64,000 nucleotides of DNA from Clostridia bacterium (lineage in GTDB: Bacteria; Bacillota_A; Clostridia; Christensenellales; Aristaeellaceae), in the NCBI GenBank assembly GCA_017518705.1, contig JAFWUC010000046.1, positions 38,281 through 102,280 of the forward strand, given 5' to 3'. Both the position numbers and the translations under genes were made by a program. Of this stretch, positions 37,332-45,598 are shown piece after piece; positions within the stretch are counted from its first letter, which is position 1, and the number at the start of each line of letters is the position of its first letter. Under the pieces are notes generated by a model. The model saw only the letters and a program-made list of their open reading frames with translations, was not told the DNA's origin and made no database searches.

Positions 37332-38399
37332 ATGAAAAAAGTGTTTGGAGCGGTCATCGCGCTGCTGATGTGCCTGCTGCCGGCGTGCGCGGCGGGGCAG
37401 GACGTGTATATAAGCGGCACGGTGGTGAACACCAATCCCATACAGGTTAATGCCGGTTTCAGCGGCAGGGTAGAAAGCGTGTCCGCCTTCGCGGGAGACT
37501 ATGTGAACGAGGGGGACGAGCTGGCTTTCCTGGCTGGCACCAAAGTGTACGCACTGCAGGACGGCACGGTGCACCTGTTCGCCGGTGCGGGGGACAGCGC
37601 GGAGGCTGCCTGCGAGACCTTCGGCGCGGTGGCGTACATTGAGGCCTCAAGCCCGCTAAGCATCTCTGCGTCCACCCAGTACGCATACGAGAGCGAAGAG
37701 AACAAGCTGATCCATCCGGGCGAGACCGTGTATGTGCGCGCCATAAACAACATCAAGCACACCGGAGTTGGCTGCGTGACCGGCGTATCCGGCGCGAATT
37801 ACACGGTGCAGCTCACGGAAGGCAGCTTTACCGCCAAGGAAGCAGTGTTCGTATACCGGGACGCGGGCTACACCTACAACTCCCGCATAGGCAGGGGCAC
37901 AGCCGCGCGCATGGATCCCGTGGCGTACACGGCGGAAGGCGTGATCTCAAGGCTTTTCGCGGAAGACGGCGCCGAAGTCAAAAAGGGCGACGCGTTGTTT
38001 GAAACGCTGCCCGGCGCTTATGCGGGCGCGGACGCGCAGCCCGGAAAGCTGACGGCTCCCGCGGACGGAGTGGTGTACTCCATGGCCCTCACCCGCGGCG
38101 CCTCCGTGGCCGAGGGCGACCTGGCAGCTGTGATATATCCCGACGAATTCCTGCGGGTGCAGGCGAATGTGACCGAGGCGGATCTGGCGTACTTTGCCAA
38201 GAGAACGAAGGTCACAATAGAACTGATCAACTACGGCGACGGCAGGACGAGTATGGGCGGCACGGTGGAAAAGGTCTCCCGCGCGGGCAGCGAGGGCGAA
38301 TCGGATACGGATGTAGTGAGCTATTCCGTTACGGTGATACCCGACAGCATCGACGGCCTGTACTACGGCATGGCGGCGCTGGTCAGCCCGGCGGAATAA
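37332..38399 (+). CDS. Second adaptor-like lipoprotein with biotinyl-lipoyl domains
   Basis: A 355-residue exported protein. The N terminus is hydrophobic and ends in LLPAC with Cys19, a plausible though atypical lipobox (Pro at -2). Two lipoyl-like segments are seen: NAGFSGRVESVSAFAGDYVNEGDELAFL (broken by an insert) and LTAPADGVVYSMALTRGASVAEGD. A barrel-like C terminus follows. It is therefore a second HlyD-type adaptor for the MacAB-like exporter. It starts 25 bases after the permease with GGAGGT before the ATG, and a strong terminator follows it. Two adaptors in one operon are uncommon. Confidence 0.75.
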   Translation: MKKVFGAVIALLMCLLPACAAGQDVYISGTVVNTNPIQVNAGFSGRVESVSAFAGDYVNEGDELAFLAGTKVYALQDGTVHLFAGAGDSAEAACETFGAVAYIEASSPLSISASTQYAYESEENKLIHPGETVYVRAINNIKHTGVGCVTGVSGANYTVQLTEGSFTAKEAVFVYRDAGYTYNSRIGRGTAARMDPVAYTAEGVISRLFAEDGAEVKKGDALFETLPGAYAGADAQPGKLTAPADGVVYSMALTRGASVAEGDLAAVIYPDEFLRVQANVTEADLAYFAKRTKVTIELINYGDGRTSMGGTVEKVSRAGSEGESDTDVVSYSVTVIPDSIDGLYYGMAALVSPAE

Positions 38400-38411
38400 A
38401 TATATAGCCCG

Positions 38412-38449
38412 ACTGCCCCGGTCCTTTTTGCGGACCGGGGCAGTGTTTT
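38412..38449 (+). terminator. Intrinsic terminator of the MacAB-like operon
   Basis: A perfect 13-bp stem (38412-38424 with 38432-38444), followed by GTTTT. Confidence 0.93.
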
Positions 38450-38493
38450 ATAAACAAGCCGCCCCGGGAGGCTTCCTGCGGGGGCAGGGAATG

Positions 38494-38502
38494 TGGTATA
38501 AT
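38494..38502 (+). promoter_or_regulatory. Extended -10 promoter of the D-aminoacylase gene
   Basis: TGGTATAAT (hexamer 38497-38502), 29 bases before the GTG start. A poor TTCCTG lies 18 bases upstream of the hexamer. Confidence 0.65.
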
Positions 38503-38531
38503 GACGGCATAACGCAAAAGGAGCAGGCAAA

Positions 38532-40091
38532 GTGGACAGACTGATCATCAGGGGCGGAACGGTAATCGACGGCACGGGCAGGCCGGCTTTTCCCGCGGAC
38601 GTGGAGGTACGGGGCGGCATCATAACTGCTGTTAAAAAGGACCTGCCCGCCTCCGCGGCGGACAAAGTGCTGGACGCGGAAGGCTGCGTCGTGGCGCCCG
38701 GCTTTATCGACGCCCATGCCCATTCGGACACCGCGTTCCTGAAGGACGACAGCGGCGCCTCCAAGCTGTTCCAGGGCATCACCACGGAGATCTCCGGCAA
38801 CTGCGGATCCAGCCCGTTCCCGTATCAGGACGCGGGAAAAGACGACGGCTGGCGCTGCGCTTCATTCAAGGAGTTTCTGGAAAGGTTTGACAGGGAACGG
38901 CGCCGTATGGCGGTCAACCAGGCGATGCTGGCGGGCCACGGCAGCCTGCGGGAGAGCGTGGTGGGCGAAGACGACCGTCCCGCAACGGAAACAGAGCTGG
39001 AACGGATGCGGCAGCTGCTGGCTTCAGACCTTGAACAGGGCGCCTGGGGGCTGTCACTGGGGCTGGAATATGCGCCGGGCTGCTTTGCCGATACCAGGGA
39101 ACTGGGTTTTCTGGCAAAAACGGTCGGGGAATTCGGCGGGATCGTGACTTGCCATATGCGCAGCGAAGGGCTGCATATAGACGAGGCGATAGACGAACTT
39201 GCGGCTGTGGGCAGGATGTCAGGCGCGCACGTGCATATATCCCACCTTAAGCTGGACAATTACCGGGTGCACGGCAGGGCGCGGGAAGTGTGGGCACGCA
39301 TAGAGAACGCCCGCAAAGAAGGCGTAAACATTACCGCGGACGTGTATCCGTACACCGCGTCCAGCACCACGCTCACCATACGCTGCCCCAGATGGAGCCT
39401 GGACGGGGGAGACGCCGCGCTGCTCGAGAGGCTGGGCGGTCCGCGCAGGCAGGAGATAGTTGAGGGCATACGCTGCCATTACCCTGACGCCGCCCGGGCT
39501 GAGACCTGCCTTTTCAGCGACGATGGCGGTTATTGGCCGGAAATAGTGGGCAAGAAGCTAAGGGAAGTGGCGGAAACCTGTCTCGGCACCCGGGATTACG
39601 CTTCTGCGGCGGCGCAGGTGATAGAGAGGACGCGGGCGCAGGCCTGGTGCGTGTTCTTCGTCATGAGCGGGGAGGACATGCTGTACTTCCTGTCCAAAGA
39701 CGTGAGCATAGGCTCCGACGGGCGCGCCATGTCCGCAGACCCGGCGAAGGTCGGCAGCAAACCCCATCCCCGATCCTACGGCGCGGTCGCGGAGTTTTTG
39801 AGGCTCGCGAGGGAAAAACGCCTCTGCACTTTGGAGGAAGCCGTGAACCGGGTGACGCTCTTGACGGCGCGGTGCTTCGGCATAACGGACAGGGGAGTGA
39901 TCGCTGCGGGAAAGGCCGCGGACATCACGGTGTTCGATCCGGCTGCCATAGCGCCTCGGGCGACGTATCTTGACCCCGTGCGCACGGCTCAGGGAGTCAG
40001 GCACGTGGTCGTAAACGGGGAAGTGGCGCTTAATGACTTCGCCCAGACCGAGCTGCGCGTGGGCAGATTCCTGTTAAGACCGCGCGGGTAA
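38532..40091 (+). CDS. N-acyl-D-amino-acid deacylase (D-aminoacylase)
   Basis: A 519-residue amidohydrolase-superfamily enzyme that hydrolyses N-acyl-D-amino acids. It has the metal motif H62-x-H64 (DAHAHSD), the metal-bridging-type Cys91 in EISGNCGSSPFP, His residues in VTCHMRSEG and HISHLK, and the catalytic-region Asp in IGSDGRAM. A small beta-sandwich is formed by the two ends of the chain (LIIRGGTVIDGTGR and GKAADITVFDP). The start is GTG at 38532 with AAAGGAG eight bases before it. It stands alone with its own promoter and terminator. It fits the D-amino-acid operon 9 kb upstream, though the true substrate could be another N-acyl compound. Confidence 0.88.
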   Translation: MDRLIIRGGTVIDGTGRPAFPADVEVRGGIITAVKKDLPASAADKVLDAEGCVVAPGFIDAHAHSDTAFLKDDSGASKLFQGITTEISGNCGSSPFPYQDAGKDDGWRCASFKEFLERFDRERRRMAVNQAMLAGHGSLRESVVGEDDRPATETELERMRQLLASDLEQGAWGLSLGLEYAPGCFADTRELGFLAKTVGEFGGIVTCHMRSEGLHIDEAIDELAAVGRMSGAHVHISHLKLDNYRVHGRAREVWARIENARKEGVNITADVYPYTASSTTLTIRCPRWSLDGGDAALLERLGGPRRQEIVEGIRCHYPDAARAETCLFSDDGGYWPEIVGKKLREVAETCLGTRDYASAAAQVIERTRAQAWCVFFVMSGEDMLYFLSKDVSIGSDGRAMSADPAKVGSKPHPRSYGAVAEFLRLAREKRLCTLEEAVNRVTLLTARCFGITDRGVIAAGKAADITVFDPAAIAPRATYLDPVRTAQGVRHVVVNGEVALNDFAQTELRVGRFLLRPRG

Positions 40092-40105
40092 AGGATATAA
40101 AGCCA

Positions 40106-40140
40106 TAAAAAAGGCGGGGATATTTCCCCCGCCTTTTTAT
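40106..40140. terminator. Bidirectional terminator between D-aminoacylase and phosphoesterase genes
   Basis: The GC stem GGCGGGG/CCCCGCC (about 40113-40119 with 40127-40133) is flanked by an A-run on the left and a T-run on the right, so it works in both directions. Confidence 0.92.
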
Positions 40141-40151
40141 ATATGCGGTTT

Positions 40152-41402
40152 CTACTCCAGGAAGCTCTGCGGCAGTTCGCCCGTAAGGGTGATTATGGTG
40201 ACCCGGGGCGGGTTGTTGAGCCTGCCCGACAGCACGGTGCGGGAGTTGTTGCCCAGCCCCTGGGTGGTGTAGACCTGTATGCCGTCCACGCTGCGCAGCC
40301 CCTGCACGTATTTTTCGGAGGGGAACCAGCCGTAGCGGGGCAGGATGTTGGTGTCAGCGTAGAGAGTGCCGATAAGCGGCAGTTTCCACTCGCCGCCGCA
40401 GTAGTGGCCCGCCAGCACCAGGTCGGGAGCGGAGAAGAAGCGCTTCTTTTCCGCCTCGGTCATGGCTTCCTGCGCGCGGGTGAGCTGGGAATCCCCCGGC
40501 ACCTCGTGGGAGAGCATTATGATGATGTCGTCCTCGCTGATCTCGGGGATCAGGTCGTGGGACTTGTAGAGGATGTTCCTTCTGTAAGTGGTGAGCGGCA
40601 GCGCCTGACGGGACACGGACACGCCTTCCAGGAAGCTTTCGTTCACCTGCTCCAGCTCGCTTTTGTAATCGTCCAGCGCCTTGTAAAGATCCAGGTTCAG
40701 GAACGTGTCCGGCATGAGCCACAGCGAAGAGGAGCCGCGGGTGAGCTTTACGGGGATGTCCATATAGGTGCAGCCAAGTTCCATCGCTTCCAGCACCCAG
40801 TCGGCAAGCACCATCTCGTTAAGCGTAAGGGAACCGTTGCTCTCGCGGGGCTCGCTGAGCACCGGGTCGGGATCGCTGTCGCCGGCGATAAAGTACATGG
40901 GTCTGCGCCCGTCCAGCTGGTTTATAAGGGAATAGAAGGGCTGGGTGTTGCCGCCGGGCCCCACCATATCCCCCAGGAATATCACGCAGTTGTAGCTTTC
41001 GCTGCCCATGCGGCGCATGAGGGTGGACTGATCCTGGCCGAAAGAGCGCCCGTTGAGGTCGCTGATGACGAGTATCTTGTAGCCTTCAAAGTCGTTGGGC
41101 AGGCCTGCCATGACCACGTTCACGTGCTCCACGCCCACCGAGCGGTTGTTGAGGATGAGCGTGACCAGCACTATCAGCGCGAGCATCATTGCCATGAAGC
41201 CCGCGAAGGTGACTGCCCGGCCGAACAGCTTGGGCTTTATGTGGTTTTCCCGCTCCTCCGGGTTGGTGGTATAGCTGTAATATATGTTGAATACGCGCCC
41301 GACACCTTTTAGAAAGCGGCGCAAAAACGACCGTTTGCGTTTGGACTTTTTCTTTTTGCCCGGTTTGGCGGGCAGCTTTTTGCGTTTGATTTCTTCCGGC
41401 AT
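40152..41402 (-). CDS. Membrane-anchored metallophosphoesterase-like protein with altered metal motifs
   Basis: A 416-residue protein. A Lys/Arg-rich cytoplasmic N terminus (residues 1-40) and one membrane helix (about 66-86) precede an extracytoplasmic calcineurin-like domain. The domain order matches YkuE-type phosphoesterases, but the metal motifs are altered. D-x-H is D115-L-N117, GDxxD is GDMVG (144-148), GNHD is GDSD (174-177) and GHTHGG is GHYCGG (332-337); H299 in LSHE is kept. It may be catalytically dead or use a different metal set. The ATG at 41402 is chosen over a TTG further upstream. It diverges from radA. Confidence 0.75.
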   Translation of the reverse strand: MPEEIKRKKLPAKPGKKKKSKRKRSFLRRFLKGVGRVFNIYYSYTTNPEERENHIKPKLFGRAVTFAGFMAMMLALIVLVTLILNNRSVGVEHVNVVMAGLPNDFEGYKILVISDLNGRSFGQDQSTLMRRMGSESYNCVIFLGDMVGPGGNTQPFYSLINQLDGRRPMYFIAGDSDPDPVLSEPRESNGSLTLNEMVLADWVLEAMELGCTYMDIPVKLTRGSSSLWLMPDTFLNLDLYKALDDYKSELEQVNESFLEGVSVSRQALPLTTYRRNILYKSHDLIPEISEDDIIIMLSHEVPGDSQLTRAQEAMTEAEKKRFFSAPDLVLAGHYCGGEWKLPLIGTLYADTNILPRYGWFPSEKYVQGLRSVDGIQVYTTQGLGNNSRTVLSGRLNNPPRVTIITLTGELPQSFLE

Positions 41403-41415
41403 AAACCTATCCTGC

Positions 41416-41444
41416 TTGCAAGAGTATTTCAAGTCTGATATAAT
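41416..41444 (+). promoter_or_regulatory. Promoter of radA
   Basis: TTGCAA (41416-41421), a 17-base spacer and TATAAT (41439-41444) preceded by TGA. It lies 29 bases before the radA ATG. Confidence 0.8.
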
Positions 41445-41473
41445 TAAACCACAAAATCCCGGAGATGTAAACC

Positions 41474-42856
41474 ATGGCGAAGGTTAAAACAACTTACGTG
41501 TGCTCTGCCTGCGGCTATACCGCCCCCAAATGGATGGGGCGCTGCCCGGACTGCGGCAGCTGGAACAGCTTTAACGAGGAGACGCCTGCCGAGGAAGCGC
41601 CCGCCGTTAAGCTTAAGCGCCAACCCGGCAGCGGCGCGCTCGCGCTTACCATAGACGAGATCCCGGAGGAGGGCGCCTCCCGCCTGTCCAGCGGCATAGG
41701 CGAACTGGACCGGGTGCTGGGCGGCGGCGTGGTGGAGGGCAGCATGGTGCTCGTTGGTGGCGACCCCGGCATAGGCAAAAGCACGCTGCTCACCCAGCTG
41801 TCCGCCAATCTGTCCCGCAACGGGGACAGGGTGCTTTACGTATCCGGCGAAGAATCCGCCCGGCAGATAAAGCTGCGCGCTACCCGCCTGAAGGCGGGCG
41901 GCAGCGGGTTCTACGTGCTGAGCGAAAACGACATGGGGCTGATTGAGAGCCGCATGAACCAGGTGCAGCCCAAGGTGTGCGTGATAGACTCCATACAGAC
42001 CATGTACCTGACGGACATCTCCTCCGCGCCGGGCTCGGTCACTCAGGTCAGGGAGTGCGCCTCCCGCCTGATGATGAACGCGAAAGCCAGCGGCACGGCG
42101 GTGTTCCTGGTAGGACACGTGACCAAAGAGGGCAACATAGCGGGTCCCCGGGTGCTGGAACACATGGTGGACGCGGTGCTGTACTTCGAAGGCGAACGAA
42201 GCGGCAGATACAGGATACTGCGGGCGGTCAAAAACCGCTTCGGCAGCGTGAACGAGCTGGGCATGTTCGAGATGACGGGAGAGGGCATGCGGGAAGTGCC
42301 CAACGCCAGCGAACTGCTTTTGAGCGAGCGCGCCCAGGACGAGGCGGGCTGCGCGGTGATGTGCGCGCTGGAAGGTTCCCGCCCCCTGCTCACCGACGTG
42401 CAGGCCCTGGTCACGCCCACGGTGTTCGGAAATCCCCGCCGCATGACTCAGGGCGTGGACCTGAGCCGCCTGTGCCTGCTGCTGGCCGTTATGGAAAAGC
42501 GCGCCGCGCTCAATCTGTATAACCAGGACGTGTACATAAACATCGCGGGCGGCTTAAGCCTAAACGAGCCGGCAGCCGACCTGGCGGTGTGCGTCGCGGT
42601 GGCTTCCGGCTTCAGGAATATCACGCTTGACAAGGAATGGGCGATAATGGGCGAAGTGGGCCTGGCAGGCGAGCTGCGGGGCATCACCCAGGTGGAGAGG
42701 CGGCTTGCGGAGTGCGCCCGGCTGGGCTTCAAACACGCGCTGCTGCCCAAAGTGAACTTAAGGGGGCTCGCCGTTCCCGAGGGCATAACGCCCCACGGCG
42801 CGGACACCCTGTTCGAGGCGTTCAGGGCGCTGGGGCTGTACAGGAAGGTGCAGTAA
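41474..42856 (+). CDS. radA: DNA repair protein RadA/Sms
   Basis: A 460-residue RecA-like ATPase that promotes branch migration in recombination and repair. An N-terminal four-Cys zinc finger (CSACGYTAPKWMGRCPDCGSW, about 11-31) is followed by Walker A GGDPGIGKSTLL. The RadA-specific KNRFG motif lies in AVKNRFGSVNELG, and a C-terminal Lon-protease-like domain without active-site function closes it. A GGAGA site lies before the ATG. Its stop is one base from the stop of the convergent HAD gene, with no terminator between. Confidence 0.97.
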   Translation: MAKVKTTYVCSACGYTAPKWMGRCPDCGSWNSFNEETPAEEAPAVKLKRQPGSGALALTIDEIPEEGASRLSSGIGELDRVLGGGVVEGSMVLVGGDPGIGKSTLLTQLSANLSRNGDRVLYVSGEESARQIKLRATRLKAGGSGFYVLSENDMGLIESRMNQVQPKVCVIDSIQTMYLTDISSAPGSVTQVRECASRLMMNAKASGTAVFLVGHVTKEGNIAGPRVLEHMVDAVLYFEGERSGRYRILRAVKNRFGSVNELGMFEMTGEGMREVPNASELLLSERAQDEAGCAVMCALEGSRPLLTDVQALVTPTVFGNPRRMTQGVDLSRLCLLLAVMEKRAALNLYNQDVYINIAGGLSLNEPAADLAVCVAVASGFRNITLDKEWAIMGEVGLAGELRGITQVERRLAECARLGFKHALLPKVNLRGLAVPEGITPHGADTLFEAFRALGLYRKVQ

Positions 42857-42857
42857 G

Positions 42858-43415
42858 CTATTTCCCGGGCCAGGGCAGCAGTTCGCTGCCCTTCACCAGA
42901 AACGCTTTCCGGGCCAAAAGCGCCAGGGGAGCGTCGGAGAGGGAGTCGGAGTAGAATTCGTCTATGACCACACCCGGGTATTCCTCATTAAAGCGGCGCA
43001 CCTTTTCCTTTCCGTGGCAGTTTGGCCCGCCGTAAACGCCGCTGAACGTGTCCACGGAGGAAGCGATCACACCTTTGACTCCCAGACGCGCCATGGCGGG
43101 GGCGACCAGGAACAGGGGCGAGGCGGAAATGATCACGTCGTCATCCCGTTTCCCCTGCAGGTAATAGGGTTTGACGCGGCGGATATTCCTGTCCCAGAAG
43201 GCGGACACTTCCTTTTCCGGGTCGGGCAGGTCGCGTAGATACCCGAACATGTGCTGCTTAAAGCGCTGCTTGTCCTTTTTTAGGTATTTTACGGCGTAAT
43301 ATGCCACACCGGGCAGCCGGCGGACGATCTTCGGATGCCGCCTCAGGCACCACAGGTAGAAAAGAAAGCTGGAATCGCCGCGGATAACGGTGTTGTCGAA
43401 ATCGTAAACGTTCAT
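42858..43415 (-). CDS. HAD-superfamily phosphatase (subclass IB, SerB-like)
   Basis: A 185-residue haloacid-dehalogenase hydrolase. Motif I is YDFDNTVIRGDSS (nucleophile Asp at about residue 5), motif II is the Ser in ISASPLFL, motif III is the Lys in CHGKEKVRR, and motif IV is DEFYSDSLSDAPL. The order and helical cap match subclass IB enzymes such as phosphoserine phosphatase and small lipid-phosphate phosphatases. The substrate is unknown. The start at 43415 follows GGGAGGG, and the sequence further upstream in frame crosses the divergent protease gene, so it is not coding. Confidence 0.85.
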   Translation of the reverse strand: MNVYDFDNTVIRGDSSFLFYLWCLRRHPKIVRRLPGVAYYAVKYLKKDKQRFKQHMFGYLRDLPDPEKEVSAFWDRNIRRVKPYYLQGKRDDDVIISASPLFLVAPAMARLGVKGVIASSVDTFSGVYGGPNCHGKEKVRRFNEEYPGVVIDEFYSDSLSDAPLALLARKAFLVKGSELLPWPGK

Positions 43416-43479
43416 AAGACCCTCCCAATGAGGATTATATTTCGGCGGGACGGGCGTAAAATCCTTTAAGGAGATAAAG

Positions 43480-44364
43480 ATGCTGTTCAATTTAAACGAA
43501 ATAATGTCATCGCCCCTGGAATGGTTAAAAAGTCTGCTCATAATGCTGCCGGGCATCATGCTGGCGCTGTCCGTGCACGAAAGCGCCCACGGCTGGGTGG
43601 CGGAAAGGTGCGGCGACGACACCGCGCGGCTGATGGGGCGCATCACGCTAAACCCGTTAAAGCACATAGATCCCCTGGGTTTCGCCATGATGTTCCTGGC
43701 GGGCTTCGGCTGGGCAAAACCCGTGCCGGTCAATCCGCTCAAATACAAAAACTACCGCAGCGACGACCTTAAGGTGTCCCTGGCGGGCATCACGGCGAAC
43801 CTGTGCCTGTTTTTCATATGCTTCCTGATACTCGCAATGATATTCTCCTTCGCGCTGGCGAAGCTGCCGGAATACGACAATTACTATACGGCCATTCGGC
43901 AGGGTGAGCAGGGCAATTTCCTGACTTCCTACGACGGCGAGAAAAGCGTGATACTCGACGGATATTACCTGCCGGTCGAAAGCATGCTGGAGTATTATGT
44001 ATTCACTTTCTTCGCTCCGGAATACCTTATCACCCCCGTGCTCGGGTCGGTAGTTTCGGTGATATACCGTATGGTGGCTTACTGCATGATAATCAACATA
44101 GGTCTTGCGGTGTTCAACCTGATACCCATACCGCCGTTTGACGGCTACCATGTGCTGAACGATCTTGTACTCAAGCAGGACCTGTTCGCCCAGCAAAGGA
44201 CCGCGCGCATAGCAAGCATGGTGCTGTGGGGCCTGATAATCCTGGGCAACTACAATTCTGACCTGGACATAATCGGCAAGCTGCTCAACTGGACCAGGAG
44301 CGGGCTCATAGACAGCCTGCTGGCAGGGCTCAGGATCGTGCTTTCAGGGATGGGACTTGCCTGA
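43480..44364 (+). CDS. Site-2-type membrane metalloprotease (M50)
   Basis: A 294-residue polytopic M50 protease of the small YwhC/Rip subgroup. The zinc site H33-E34-x2-H37 (HESAHG) is in the first hydrophobic segment, and the third ligand region is FNLIPIPPFDGYHVL near residue 225, with Asp in the usual position. NPLKHIDPLG is another family motif. It cleaves substrates within the membrane; the target is unknown. It begins the tightly packed run through to the rRNA methyltransferase and overlaps scpA by one base (TGATG). Confidence 0.92.
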   Translation: MLFNLNEIMSSPLEWLKSLLIMLPGIMLALSVHESAHGWVAERCGDDTARLMGRITLNPLKHIDPLGFAMMFLAGFGWAKPVPVNPLKYKNYRSDDLKVSLAGITANLCLFFICFLILAMIFSFALAKLPEYDNYYTAIRQGEQGNFLTSYDGEKSVILDGYYLPVESMLEYYVFTFFAPEYLITPVLGSVVSVIYRMVAYCMIINIGLAVFNLIPIPPFDGYHVLNDLVLKQDLFAQQRTARIASMVLWGLIILGNYNSDLDIIGKLLNWTRSGLIDSLLAGLRIVLSGMGLA

Positions 44365-45107
44365 TGGCGTACGTAGTAGAGCTCAAAAAATACCAGTACA
44401 CCGGACCGCTGGACCTGCTGCTGGACCTGGTGCACGAGGCGAAAATAGACATAAAGGACATATTCATTTCCGAGATCACCTCCCAGTATCTGGAGAGCAT
44501 GAGCCAGATAGGTGACCTGGACATGGATTCCGCCAGCGAGTTTTTGCAGATGGCGGCGCTGCTCATGGAGATAAAGAGCCGCTCGCTCCTGCCCAAGCCG
44601 CCCGTGCCGGAGGATCCGGACGCGGAGACGCCGGAGCAGGCGCTGATCCGCCAGCTGGAGGAATACAAGCGCTTCAAGGAGCTGTCCGGGGAAATGCGGC
44701 TGCTGGAAGAGGCGGCGGGGGAGCTTTACACCAAGCTGCCTGAGGAATATCCTCTGCCGCCCCCGACCATCGAACTCACGGGACTGACCCTTTCCGCGCT
44801 CACCAAGGCCTTCGGGCGGGTGCTGAAGCGCTTGAGCGAAATGGCGGAGACAGAGAAGTTCGACGCGTTCTCCCGCCGTGAGGTCAGAAGGGAAGCGTAC
44901 ACCGTAGCCCAGTGCATGACCCTGATACTGGAAAAGACCCGCAAAGGCCCCGTGAGTTTTTTCGATCTGTTCCTGGGAGACTTTGACCGGGAAGAGGTCA
45001 TCAGCGTGTTTCTGGCGCTGCTGGAGCTGCTCAAAAACGGGCGCGTCACCGCGCGGCAGGACGAGGGCTACGGGGACATAACCATCGAAAGGCGGACGGA
45101 AAAGTGA
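44364..45107 (+). CDS. scpA: Segregation and condensation protein A
   Basis: The 247-residue kleisin subunit of the SMC condensin complex. The N-terminal SMC-neck-binding helices begin LKKYQYTGPLDLLLDLVHEAKIDIKDI, and the C-terminal winged helix ends SVFLALLELLKNGRVTARQ, both diagnostic. In most relatives scpB follows directly, but here a GNAT gene overlaps the end by four bases (GTGA), and no scpB is found in the window. The partner smc lies at 59379-62933. Confidence 0.95.
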   Translation: MAYVVELKKYQYTGPLDLLLDLVHEAKIDIKDIFISEITSQYLESMSQIGDLDMDSASEFLQMAALLMEIKSRSLLPKPPVPEDPDAETPEQALIRQLEEYKRFKELSGEMRLLEEAAGELYTKLPEEYPLPPPTIELTGLTLSALTKAFGRVLKRLSEMAETEKFDAFSRREVRREAYTVAQCMTLILEKTRKGPVSFFDLFLGDFDREEVISVFLALLELLKNGRVTARQDEGYGDITIERRTEK

Positions 45108-45586
45108 GCATAAGGCCCGCGGCCGCGCGTGACGGGGAACTGCTGGAGAACCTGTTCAACCTCTACCGCAACGACTTGAGCTTCTGCGCGAAGGAGTTCC
45201 GTTATCTGGACGAAAGAGGCTACTTTGACCGGGGCATCTCCGGGCAGCTTCTGCCCTTCGGGGACGGGGTTGAAACGTATATAATCGAGGAGGACGCCCA
45301 TCCCGTGGGGCTGATAGTGGTGACGGGGGAGGATTACGCCCTGCCCGGCTGCTCCCGGCGCTTTCAGGAACTGTACCTGATAAGGCCCGCGCGGGGACGG
45401 GGAGTGGCGCGTTACGCTGCGGAAGAACTGCTTCTGGCGCACCCCGGCAGGTGGTGTTTAAGCGTGTACACGGACAATATGCCCGCGTATTCCTTCTGGA
45501 AAAAGCTGATATCCGCCCGGGGGAGGCTCCTTGGCGAGGCGCCCGGCGAGGACGGAATGACGGATATAGTATTTGAGACCATATAA
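45104..45586 (+). CDS. GNAT-family acetyltransferase
   Basis: A 160-residue single-domain GNAT protein. The acetyl-CoA loop RPARGRGVARYAAEELL (about 94-110) matches Q/R-x-x-G-x-G/A, and the last strand includes SVYTDNMPAYSFWKKL. The start is GTG, overlapping scpA (GTGA), so it is translationally coupled. Substrate not recognisable. Confidence 0.82.
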   Translation: MSIRPAAARDGELLENLFNLYRNDLSFCAKEFRYLDERGYFDRGISGQLLPFGDGVETYIIEEDAHPVGLIVVTGEDYALPGCSRRFQELYLIRPARGRGVARYAAEELLLAHPGRWCLSVYTDNMPAYSFWKKLISARGRLLGEAPGEDGMTDIVFETI

Positions 45587-45598
45587 AGGAGATTGGGT

